From positions 1 through 10,393 of the forward strand of contig CAYMCP010000097.1 of assembly GCA_964388965.1 (NCBI GenBank): a stretch of 10,393 bases of DNA. The letters run 5' to 3'. Under the pieces are notes generated by a model, which saw only the letters and a program-made list of their open reading frames with translations, searched no databases and was not told the DNA's origin. Shown one piece after another: positions 1 to 6,046 of the stretch. The position numbers and the translations under genes were made by a program. Every line of letters begins with the position of its first letter. Position 1 is the stretch's first letter. This DNA is from Albibeggiatoa sp964388965. GTDB lineage: Bacteria > Pseudomonadota > Gammaproteobacteria > Beggiatoales > Beggiatoaceae.

Positions 1-316
1 ATTTGTAACTTATTGAAATATTTAATAATTCACAAAAACTGTCCGAAGTATTGTTAATTAATATAGAAAATTAATAAAATTGTATATTTTGCGTTGGATT
101 GAAACGACTACGCTTATTTAAATTTATCTTAATCAAATCTAATGTTTTTTCTATTTTTTACTAAGACTTTCCCTTTTTCGATATATCAAACTTAATTCAG
201 AATTTTATAGCAAACTAAATTGAGAATCGTTGGAAAAAATATCATTCATTAAGCAGATAAGATTCTCCATGTTATAATGAAACTAGGTTTGACTAAAAAA
301 CTCTTAGAGCATAGCA
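1..316. other. AT-rich region upstream of lapA, no gene seen
   Basis: This stretch is very AT-rich, with many A and T runs, and I see no open frame with protein-like composition on either strand. In E. coli the gene before lapA is on another transcript, so a regulatory gap here is reasonable. The only convincing element is the extended -10 promoter near its right end. No strong hairpin followed by a T-run that would end an upstream gene is visible. Confidence 0.6.
270..278 (+). promoter_or_regulatory. Extended -10 sigma-70 promoter for lapA-lapB-pyrF
   Basis: A perfect TATAAT lies at 273-278, preceded by TG at 270-271, giving the extended -10 form TGnTATAAT. The -35 is poor: TTAAGC at 249-254 with 18-bp spacing is the best I find, as is typical of extended -10 promoters. 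Transcription would start near 285, leaving about 30 nt of leader before the lapA ATG at 317. I see no heat-shock-type (sigma-32) promoter, although lapAB is heat-inducible in E. coli. Confidence 0.6.
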
Positions 317-613
317 ATGATAAAATTATTTACATGGTTTGGTTTTATATTCGTTTTTTTGCTCGTAATTGCGTTTGCAATACCCAATACACAAACTATT
401 ACAATTTATTATTACGTTAATCAAATTGAATTACGTTTAACTGTATTATTATTTTCAGTATTGAGTTTTGGCATACTATTGGGTCTGCTGGCTAATTTTT
501 TGTGGTTGTGGAGGTTGCGCCGTGATAATCAACGTCTGAAAAAACAGTATTACCATGCTTTACATGAAAAAAATGCCCTAATCGCCCGCACGCAGGATAC
601 GAGCACACAATGA
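317..613 (+). CDS. lapA: LapA/YciS-family inner-membrane protein (DUF1049)
   Basis: A 98-residue membrane protein of the LapA (YciS) family. It has two hydrophobic segments, about residues 4-22 and 42-65, followed by a basic amphipathic tail (WRLRRDNQRLKKQ, 65-77) that probably lies in the cytoplasm. In E. coli LapA acts with LapB at the inner membrane in lipopolysaccharide assembly and in controlling LpxC turnover through FtsH. The length is close to the E. coli protein (about 102 residues). Its stop overlaps the lapB start in an ATGA junction at 610-613, so the two are probably translationally coupled. The identity rests on the two-helix architecture plus the lapB and pyrF neighbours. The Shine-Dalgarno sequence is weak. 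Confidence 0.88.
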   Translation: MIKLFTWFGFIFVFLLVIAFAIPNTQTITIYYYVNQIELRLTVLLFSVLSFGILLGLLANFLWLWRLRRDNQRLKKQYYHALHEKNALIARTQDTSTQ

Positions 614-1776
614 TAGAACTTTTATGGTTGCTGTTACCTGTTGCAGCAGCCTCTGGATGGTTTGCCGCACAACGTAACGTTCGCTTTAAACCTACATCTT
701 CTAACTTTAATTTATCGTCAGATTATTTTAAGGGTCTGAATTACTTGCTTAATGAACAACCCGATAAAGCAATTGACGTTTTTGTAAAATTAATTGATGT
801 AGATAGCGATACAGTTGAAACACATCTTGCGTTAGGTGCATTGTTTAGACGACGTGGCGAAGTGGATCGCGCCATTCGCATCCATCAAAATTTAATTGCT
901 AGAACAACGTTGAGCGCACAGCAACGTGCTTTAGCAGCGGTTGAATTAGCACAAGATTATCAACGTTCTGGATTATTAGATCGCGCCGAAATCTTATTTA
1001 TTGAATTAACGCGGTCATCAGACCATCAGGTTTATGCTTATCGACAATTGTTAGATATTTATCAGCAAGAACATGAATGGGAAAAAGCGATAGAAACAGC
1101 TAAGGCATTAAATAAAGTGTCTGGAGAAAATGTTAATCCATTGATTGCACACTATTATTGTGAAATTGCCGAGACTGCACGGCACCAAAGTTTACGTGAT
1201 ACTGCATTAAAAGCTATAAAAAATGCGCTAGCTGTTGATAGTCATAGTGTACGTGCAAGTTTATTAGAGGGTAAATTAGCATTAGATGCCTGTGATAAAC
1301 AAGCAGCTATCCGGGCATTTCAACGTATCGAGCAACAAGATGCGACTTATTTATCAGAAGTGATTGCGCCATTAAAACAGTGTTATCAAGATATTGGGCA
1401 GGAAAGTGAATTTAAAAAATTTTTGCATTATATCTTAGAGTGTTATGGTGGAATTACACCCATGTTGGTATTAGCGAATATGTTGCAAAATGAAACTAAT
1501 GGGCAACAAGCCGCAGATTTCATTGTTAAGCAATTGCATAAACGTCCTTCTGTGCGTGGTTTAGACCATTTGTTAGATTTGGCGTTATCTCGCAGTGCTA
1601 ATATTACTTATGAACATTTATTATTATTAAAAGATATGACAAATCAATTACTTAAAAATAAACCCATTTATAAATGTAATCATTGTGGTTTTATGGGCAA
1701 AACGTTGCATTGGCAATGTCCAAGCTGTAAACAATGGAATACCATTAAACCAATACAAGGTATCGAGGGTGAATAA
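610..1776 (+). CDS. lapB: Lipopolysaccharide assembly protein LapB (YciM), TPR protein with rubredoxin-like zinc site
   Basis: LapB is an essential inner-membrane-anchored adaptor in E. coli. It promotes FtsH-dependent degradation of LpxC, the committed lipid A enzyme, and so balances lipopolysaccharide with phospholipid. The 388 residues match the E. coli length (389). An N-terminal anchor helix (about 2-20) is followed by the conserved start of the soluble domain and then TPR-like helical pairs from about residue 36 to 345 (for example ALGALFRRRGEVDRAI and ELAQDYQRSGLLDRAE). The C-terminus carries two CxxC knuckles, C356/C359 and C370/C373 (CNHCG and CPSCKQW), the rubredoxin-type metal site needed for function in E. 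coli. It overlaps lapA by 4 bp and ends one base before pyrF. Confidence 0.95.
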   Translation: MIELLWLLLPVAAASGWFAAQRNVRFKPTSSNFNLSSDYFKGLNYLLNEQPDKAIDVFVKLIDVDSDTVETHLALGALFRRRGEVDRAIRIHQNLIARTTLSAQQRALAAVELAQDYQRSGLLDRAEILFIELTRSSDHQVYAYRQLLDIYQQEHEWEKAIETAKALNKVSGENVNPLIAHYYCEIAETARHQSLRDTALKAIKNALAVDSHSVRASLLEGKLALDACDKQAAIRAFQRIEQQDATYLSEVIAPLKQCYQDIGQESEFKKFLHYILECYGGITPMLVLANMLQNETNGQQAADFIVKQLHKRPSVRGLDHLLDLALSRSANITYEHLLLLKDMTNQLLKNKPIYKCNHCGFMGKTLHWQCPSCKQWNTIKPIQGIEGE

Positions 1777-1780
1777 AATG
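1765..1780 (+). promoter_or_regulatory. Shine-Dalgarno and start codon that set the pyrF start
   Basis: GAGG at 1765-1768 sits 9 nt before the ATG at 1778, inside the last codons of lapB. The open frame extends upstream to an ATG at 1685, but that extension only re-reads the lapB zinc-site DNA in another frame. The Shine-Dalgarno position and family alignment (MRSPLIIALDF) both support 1778. Confidence 0.8.
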
Positions 1781-2470
1781 CGTTCTCCTTTAATTATCGC
1801 ACTGGATTTTGCGCAACCTGAACAAGCATTAATGTTGGCTCAACAATTGGGTGCAGAGCGTTGTTATATTAAAATTGGCAAGGAATTATTTACACGTAGT
1901 GGAGCGTCTTTCGTTAGGCAATTGGTGGATTTAGGTTTTAAAGTATTTTTAGATTTGAAATATCATGACATTCCACACACAGTTGCTAAGGCTTGTCAGG
2001 CGGCGGCAGATTTGGGAATATGGATGTTAAATGTTCATGCTTTAGGCGGGCGTAGTATGTTGTTGGCTGCGCGGGAAAGTTTAGAACATTATCAAAATCG
2101 TCCCTTATTGATTGCCGTGACGCTACTGACCAGTTTAGATGAAAATGATTTGTCTGACATAGGGTTACATGGCTCTTTGCAGGATAATGTGTTGCGTTTG
2201 GCGCGAATGGCGAAAGCTGCCGGTTTAGACGGTTTAGTGTGTTCAGCGCAGGAAATCCAATTCATTCGACAAAATGTAGATAATGAATTGATACTTGTGA
2301 CTCCCGGTATTCGTCCAACATTCAGTGTCAAAGACGATCAAAAGCGCACGATGACTCCAAAACAAGCTTTGGAAGCAGGTGCAAATTATTTGGTGATTGG
2401 GCGACCTGTGATTGCAGCAGCAAATCCATTGCAAGCATTAGAAAATATTGAAGCTGAAATACTCAGCTAA
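1778..2470 (+). CDS. pyrF: Orotidine 5'-phosphate decarboxylase
   Basis: PyrF decarboxylates OMP to UMP, the last step of de novo pyrimidine synthesis, as a cytoplasmic TIM-barrel dimer. The 230-residue product has the family landmarks: D10 in IALDF, K32 in YIKIGKELF, the catalytic D59-x-K61-x-x-D64 array (DLKYHDIP), the phosphate-loop segment VTPGIRP (174-180), and a C-terminal IGRPV motif. The length matches the short bacterial class (E. coli 245). It is the third gene of the lapA-lapB-pyrF operon, with a one-base gap after lapB, as in many gammaproteobacteria. The start at 1778 is chosen over an in-frame ATG at 1685 for the reasons given under the ribosome binding site. Confidence 0.96.
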   Translation: MRSPLIIALDFAQPEQALMLAQQLGAERCYIKIGKELFTRSGASFVRQLVDLGFKVFLDLKYHDIPHTVAKACQAAADLGIWMLNVHALGGRSMLLAARESLEHYQNRPLLIAVTLLTSLDENDLSDIGLHGSLQDNVLRLARMAKAAGLDGLVCSAQEIQFIRQNVDNELILVTPGIRPTFSVKDDQKRTMTPKQALEAGANYLVIGRPVIAAANPLQALENIEAEILS

Positions 2471-2710
2471 ATTTTGCGTGTTCTGTAAAAAAATAGCTAG
2501 CAATAAAATTCTATTTAGCAGTACCAAGTTTCGCGCCGCTCACACGACGCTGGAGATGTTTCTACGCTATAGAGTATGTAAAAATATTTTTTCGATTTAG
2601 GCTGATTTAAAATCAATAATTTATAATGATAAAAATATTATTTTTACAGGTTTCTATGTAGTATCTAGTTGTAGGAACGAGAAAAAACGTACAATCTCGC
2701 ATTAAATAAA
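2471..2710. other. Convergent intergenic region between pyrF and the CBS gene
   Basis: Two transcripts meet here. I see no gene and no textbook terminator. A short G+C-rich island (2525-2565) contains a possible 6-bp stem with one mismatch, GCGCCG at 2533-2538 against CGACGC at 2545-2550. Further right is an AT-rich inverted repeat at 2577-2648. A CGAGA/TCTCG stem flanks a run of A's at about 2677-2699; read on the minus strand the T-run lies in its loop, so it is not a normal terminator. Confidence 0.5.
2577..2648. repeat. AT-rich inverted repeat in the convergent gap
   Basis: TGTAAAAATA at 2577-2586 is the exact reverse complement of TATTTTTACA at 2639-2648. After a small bulge, five or six further A/T pairs continue inward. 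A second small palindrome, TGATTT-A-AAATCA (2603-2615), lies within the loop. Placed between converging genes, the stem may slow or end transcription from either side, but it has few G-C pairs and no clean external T-tract. Confidence 0.35.
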
Positions 2711-3133
2711 TTAGCCAATTGGGCATACGTTGTGCAAATTACACATGCCGCGTAATACAATATCGGTAAAACTCACCACGCCAATTACCTCATCATTTTC
2801 TACTACTAAACTGCGCGATACTTTAAATCTGTCGAATAAGCGTGCGCAGTAACGAATGTCCATCTTAGGCGAAACAGCAATCACTGGTTTTACCATGATT
2901 TCATATACATTCACTCGTTCAGGTGCACGATCTTTTGCTAATACTTCTCGCGCAATTTGTGACAGTAACAACATACCAAATTCATCACTTTCATGTCGCT
3001 TATTCACGACGAATAAACGTACTTCAGGGTGCTGCATTGAAGACAGCGCATCTGCAACAGTCATAATGCCATCTACGCGATCAAACTCTGTTTTCATTAC
3101 GTCGCGTACATGCACAATTTTTTTGTCACTCAT
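2711..3133 (-). CDS. CBS-pair protein, last gene of the DUF1538 cassette
   Basis: A 140-residue soluble protein consisting of two CBS domains. CBS1 spans about 9-70, opening with VRDVMKTEFDRVDGIMTVADAL. CBS2 spans about 77-130, with YEIMVKPVIAVSPKM and the closing VIGVVSFTDIVLRG. Tandem CBS domains form a Bateman module, which in known proteins binds AMP, ATP or related nucleotides and gates a partner enzyme or transporter. No catalytic domain is attached, so it is probably a regulatory subunit. It ends with a short tail holding a C-x5-C pair (C131, C137). It overlaps the PII-like gene by ATGA and has a good GAGGA Shine-Dalgarno, so the two are made together. A role in gating the DUF1538 proteins is inferred from gene order. 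Confidence 0.88.
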   Translation of the reverse strand: MSDKKIVHVRDVMKTEFDRVDGIMTVADALSSMQHPEVRLFVVNKRHESDEFGMLLLSQIAREVLAKDRAPERVNVYEIMVKPVIAVSPKMDIRYCARLFDRFKVSRSLVVENDEVIGVVSFTDIVLRGMCNLHNVCPIG

Positions 3134-3480
3134 AATTCATCCTCTACAATTTGAGTCAATTTACGCATTTGGTGTGACACTCCAATAGCATCTTCCACGT
3201 CTATTTGAAAAGCAATACCCGCCCCAGGATCATCCTCAAAACCACCTGTTTTAGCGATATTTTCTAAAATTTTACGTGATAAATGCTCTTCAACTAGAAA
3301 CAAGACAACATCGCGCTGGGTTTCTAAGCTTAAACCAAAAAAAGTCTTACTTGGTTTTAAACCTTCGCCACGCGCATGATTAATCACTGTCGCGCCCGTC
3401 GCACCACAATCACGGGCTGATTTTAATACTTTATCTGTTTTATCGTCGGATAGGAATGCAATAATTAATTTAAAACGCAT
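3130..3480 (-). CDS. Divergent PII-like signalling protein
   Basis: A 116-residue protein with the PII (GlnB-like) ferredoxin fold pattern. Strand one is MRFKLIIAFL, then comes a helix, then ATGATVINHARGEG (27-40), equivalent to the GlnB strand that leads into the T-loop. A helix (HLSRKILENIAKTGG) and a B-loop-like segment ending in GAGIAFQIDVEDAIGV (87-101) resemble the GDGKIFV region that contacts ATP in GlnB. The stretch between HARGEG and RDVVLFLVEE is shorter than a canonical T-loop and has no tyrosine for uridylylation, while FEDDP (81-85) is inserted before the ATP-contact glycines. It is therefore not a standard GlnB or GlnK. PII proteins usually trimerise and gate membrane transporters or enzymes. 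Here it lies after two membrane-protein genes and overlaps the CBS gene by 4 bp. Confidence 0.85.
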   Translation of the reverse strand: MRFKLIIAFLSDDKTDKVLKSARDCGATGATVINHARGEGLKPSKTFFGLSLETQRDVVLFLVEEHLSRKILENIAKTGGFEDDPGAGIAFQIDVEDAIGVSHQMRKLTQIVEDEL

Positions 3481-3567
3481 AGTCTCATCTCTAATTTTTT
3501 AATAGAACCTTAGAAAGAATAGTTAGTTAAGGTTTGCTTATCAATTTATCAATTTTAATAAGAATAG

Positions 3568-4380
3568 CTATTTTATCGTTTCATCTTCCGATAATTTATT
3601 ACGATATTTTACAATAGCAATTCCGATTTGTGCGTAAGCCATAACCGTTATGATAGGAAATAAACATGCAAAAGCAATTAATCCAAATCCATCTAGTAAT
3701 GCACTACGTCCGGGTACCGTTTCCGCCAAGCCCAAGCCTAAAGCAGCGACTAATGGTACGGTAACGGTTGATGTTGTCACTCCACCTGAGTCATAGGCAA
3801 TAGGGATAATGGAGCGCGGCGCGTAATAAGTTTGTATTATAACGATAATATAACTTGCAATAATGTAATAATGTAAAGGTGTGCCCGTTACGATGCGAAA
3901 TGTACCTAATGCAAGTCCAATTGCAACGCCAAGTGCAACCGCAATGCGTAAACCCCATATACTAATTGTTCCACCCGATACTTCAGAGGCTTTCATTGCA
4001 ACGGCAAGTAGCGACGGTTCAGCAATAGCGGTGGAAAAGCCGATTGCTGCTGCAAAAATATAAATCCAAAAATAATCCGCCCAATATACGGTATATTGTT
4101 GACCTTCAACGAAATTTGGAATAATGAATGAAAGATCAGTTAATTGTTCTGCCATTAAGCGACCTAGAGGAAATAAAGCTTGCTCTAATCCTTGTAAAAA
4201 TAGGGCAAGTCCTAGAATAACATAGATAAAACCGACGACGACACGCCAAAAATTCGGAATCGGTTTGCGAATTAGGAAAAATTGGAATCCTAAAATAATT
4301 ATAATAATCGGCATGACATCTTTTAGTGTGCTCAAGATGTTGTAAAAAAAATGTGTTAGAAATTCATTAAATAATATCAT
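3568..4380 (-). CDS. DUF1538 multi-pass membrane protein, second subunit
   Basis: A 270-residue integral membrane protein with about seven hydrophobic segments, recognised as DUF1538 (function unknown). Landmarks shared with its upstream paralogue are FLQGLEQALFPLG (61-73), the AIAEPSLLAV segment (118-127), YDSGGVTTSTVTVPLVAALG (196-215) and DGFGLIAFA (230-238). The run of Gly/Ser/Thr followed by TVPL inside a hydrophobic helix looks like a broken, substrate-binding membrane helix, which suggests a transporter or channel, but no substrate can be read from it. Compared with the first subunit it has an insertion at about 82-105 rich in aromatic residues, and a charged C-terminal tail (KYRNKLSEDETIK). 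It starts inside the stop of the upstream gene (ATGA). An 87-bp gap separates it from the PII-like gene. Confidence 0.87.
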   Translation of the reverse strand: MILFNEFLTHFFYNILSTLKDVMPIIIIILGFQFFLIRKPIPNFWRVVVGFIYVILGLALFLQGLEQALFPLGRLMAEQLTDLSFIIPNFVEGQQYTVYWADYFWIYIFAAAIGFSTAIAEPSLLAVAMKASEVSGGTISIWGLRIAVALGVAIGLALGTFRIVTGTPLHYYIIASYIIVIIQTYYAPRSIIPIAYDSGGVTTSTVTVPLVAALGLGLAETVPGRSALLDGFGLIAFACLFPIITVMAYAQIGIAIVKYRNKLSEDETIK

Positions 4381-5114
4381 AAACTTGTAATGACTCCGTA
4401 TAGCATTACGAAAATCATGGGGGTTAGTGAGGCAAACGCAATTAAACCAAAACCATCTATCATTGGGTTACGTCCTTTGATACTTGAGGCTAAACCCACT
4501 CCTAAAGCGGCGACTAATGGTACTGTAATGGTCGAAGTGGTCACGCCGCCTGAATCATAAGCAATACCAATAATCCATTGTGGGGCAAAACTGGTCATGA
4601 TTACGATGCTAATGTATCCCATAATAATTAAATAATGGATAGGCCAACCTTTAATAATTCTGACAACGCCGATTAAAATCGCAAATCCAACCGATAGGGC
4701 GACCGTAAAACGTAATCCATTGGCATAATTTTTTTTATCTTGCTCACTGTTTCCAATTACACCACCAGTTGAAGCAACTTCTGCCGCTTCATTTGAAACA
4801 GCAATTAGGGCTGGTTCTGCAATAGTTGTCCCGAATCCGAGTAAAAAAGCAAATACCAGTAACCATATTACACTACCTTTGCGTGCAAAGGCATACGCCA
4901 TATTTTCCCCTAAGGGAAATAAACCCATTTCTAAACCTTGTATGAATAAAGTCAATCCCAGTACAACTAATGCGACACCTACAAGAATATTGGCTAAATC
5001 AGGAATGGGCTGGCGTAAAATTACCAATTGAAAAAAGCTGATAACGATAATAATAGGAGTTAAATCTCGAATACTACCGAGTAATGATTTAATGAATGCG
5101 CGCATTTGTTTCAC
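4377..5114 (-). CDS. DUF1538 multi-pass membrane protein, first subunit
   Basis: A 245-residue membrane protein, paralogous to the next gene. Shared elements are LFIQGLEMGLFPLG (56-69), TTIAEPALIAV (96-106), YDSGGVTTSTITVPLVAALG (186-205) and DGFGLIAFA (220-228). About seven hydrophobic segments are visible (roughly 16-33, 40-62, 83-104, 134-152, 158-180, 192-210, 222-243). A polar loop at 111-132 (with GNSEQDKKNY) is absent from the paralogue. As I recall, in other bacteria two DUF1538 domains can sit in one polypeptide, which would make these two genes a split, heterodimeric version. The start is uncertain: GTG at 5114 or ATG at 5105, three codons later, neither with a strong Shine-Dalgarno. 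The function is unknown. Confidence 0.87.
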   Translation of the reverse strand: MKQMRAFIKSLLGSIRDLTPIIIVISFFQLVILRQPIPDLANILVGVALVVLGLTLFIQGLEMGLFPLGENMAYAFARKGSVIWLLVFAFLLGFGTTIAEPALIAVSNEAAEVASTGGVIGNSEQDKKNYANGLRFTVALSVGFAILIGVVRIIKGWPIHYLIIMGYISIVIMTSFAPQWIIGIAYDSGGVTTSTITVPLVAALGVGLASSIKGRNPMIDGFGLIAFASLTPMIFVMLYGVITSL

Positions 5115-5153
5115 AGACTTTTTATTTAAACTAATTAGGGAAAATCATTGCCT

Positions 5154-5162
5154 AATATAGCA
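5154..5162 (-). promoter_or_regulatory. Extended -10 promoter for the DUF1538-PII-CBS cassette
   Basis: Read on the minus strand, TGCTATATT occupies 5162 to 5154, an extended -10 (TGnTATATT) lying 24 nt after the pyrE stop. A weak -35-like TTGTCC sits 19 bp upstream (5185-5180). The start site would fall near 5147, giving a leader of about 33 nt before the GTG at 5114. The cassette therefore need not be read through from pyrE. Confidence 0.45.
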
Positions 5163-5185
5163 TAAAATGAATTTTAATGGACAAT

Positions 5186-5866
5186 TTATGAGACACCATA
5201 TTGTGCACGATAAGTTGTCATCGCTTGTAAAATGGTATCATTATCATCATGTTCTGTTAAGTAATCCATGATATTTTGTAAGCAGATAATGCTCATGACT
5301 TTAATACGGTAAGTTTGCTCTATCTCAGAAATGGCAGAAATTTCGCCTTGACCCTTTTCCTGACGATCCAACGAAATCATTACGCCAACTAAATTTGCAC
5401 CCGCAGTCTGAATTATTTGTATAGATTCTCGAATTGCGGTGCCGGCACTGATTACGTCGTCAATTAGTAAAACACGTCCAGTTAATGCAGCACCAACGAT
5501 TACGCCACCTTCTCCATGATCTTTGGTCTCTTTGCGATTAAAACATAATGGATAATCTTGATTATGATGTTCTGCTAAAGCAATTGCGGTAGCGGTGACA
5601 AGTGGAATACCTTTGTACGCAGGACCAAATAACATATCAAATTCAATTCCTGAGTCTACGATTGCATCAGCGTAAAATCTGCCTAGTTGAGCCATTGTAT
5701 CGCCGCTATTAAATAGACCGGTATTAAAAAAATAAGGGCTTTTTCGTCCAGATTTAAGGGTAAATTCGCCAAAACGTAGCACTTGTTGTTGAATGACAAA
5801 TTTTAGAAAGTTATGCTGATAATGCTGCATTTGTGTATTCATGGTCATTTTGACTTGATTGAGCAT
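5186..5866 (-). CDS. pyrE: Orotate phosphoribosyltransferase
   Basis: PyrE joins orotate to PRPP to make OMP, the substrate of PyrF, in the cytoplasm. The 226 residues contain FGEFTLKSGRKSPYFF (32-47), the flexible catalytic loop FNRKETKDHGEGG (109-121) and the PRPP-binding motif VLLIDDVISAGTA (132-144). E. coli PyrE has 213 residues and its start aligns with Met13 here, so this protein would carry a 12-residue extension. I keep the first ATG (5866) because AAGGG (5877-5873) lies 6 nt before it, whereas the ATGs at residues 7, 9 and 13 have no Shine-Dalgarno. The first codons overlap a small coiled-coil frame read one base out of phase. Confidence 0.94.
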   Translation of the reverse strand: MLNQVKMTMNTQMQHYQHNFLKFVIQQQVLRFGEFTLKSGRKSPYFFNTGLFNSGDTMAQLGRFYADAIVDSGIEFDMLFGPAYKGIPLVTATAIALAEHHNQDYPLCFNRKETKDHGEGGVIVGAALTGRVLLIDDVISAGTAIRESIQIIQTAGANLVGVMISLDRQEKGQGEISAISEIEQTYRIKVMSIICLQNIMDYLTEHDDNDTILQAMTTYRAQYGVS

Positions 5867-5945
5867 TTTTTTCCCTTAGCTGTTTTACTTCTTTCAATAG
5901 CATTTTCAATTGCGCTTTCAATATCTCTATAGTTGCTACAATCAT
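5811..5945 (-). CDS. Possible 44-residue coiled-coil microprotein or leader ORF overlapping the pyrE start
   Basis: An ATG at 5945 opens 44 codons ending at TAA 5811-5813, in a different frame from pyrE and overlapping its first 56 bases. Hydrophobic residues follow a near-perfect 4-3 heptad spacing (I2, I6, L9, L13, L16, V20, L23, with N27 at the next core position), with Lys, Glu, Gln and Arg between, giving an amphipathic helix of about 27 residues and then a polar tail. It resembles small coiled-coil proteins of the ZapB kind in style only, and I do not recognise a family. There is no Shine-Dalgarno before its ATG, and in-frame TAG lies four codons upstream. Promoter-like TATAAC (5967-5962) is close enough to give a very short leader. 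It could be a translated leader that modulates pyrE, a real microprotein, or chance. Confidence 0.33.
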   Translation of the reverse strand: MIVATIEILKAQLKMLLKEVKQLREKNAQSSQNDHEYTNAALSA

Positions 5946-5961
5946 GCGTTGTGGCTAGGTA

Positions 5962-5995
5962 GTTATACTAATTTAACATCTACTTCCCCGTCCAA
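5962..5995 (-). promoter_or_regulatory. Possible promoter for pyrE
   Basis: On the minus strand, TTGGAC (5995-5990) is followed after 19 bp by TAGTAT (5970-5965), overlapping a second -10-like TATAAC (5967-5962). Spacing is longer than ideal. It lies in the 180-bp argF-pyrE gap and would begin transcripts just before the small coiled-coil frame. Confidence 0.3.
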
Positions 5996-6046
5996 CAGAG
6001 AGCATTAGGAAGATGGCGTTTTAAATTAAAAATAATTGTTAATTTC

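Noticed and set aside
1685..1777. In-frame upstream extension of pyrF
   Set aside because: It only re-reads the lapB C-terminus in another frame. The conserved pyrF N-terminus and a Shine-Dalgarno both point to 1778.
2603..2615. TGATTT-A-AAATCA palindrome resembling an FNR/CRP half-site pair
   Set aside because: The spacer is one base too long for TTGAT-N4-ATCAA, the outer T/A pair is not symmetric, and it lies between converging genes with no promoter to control.
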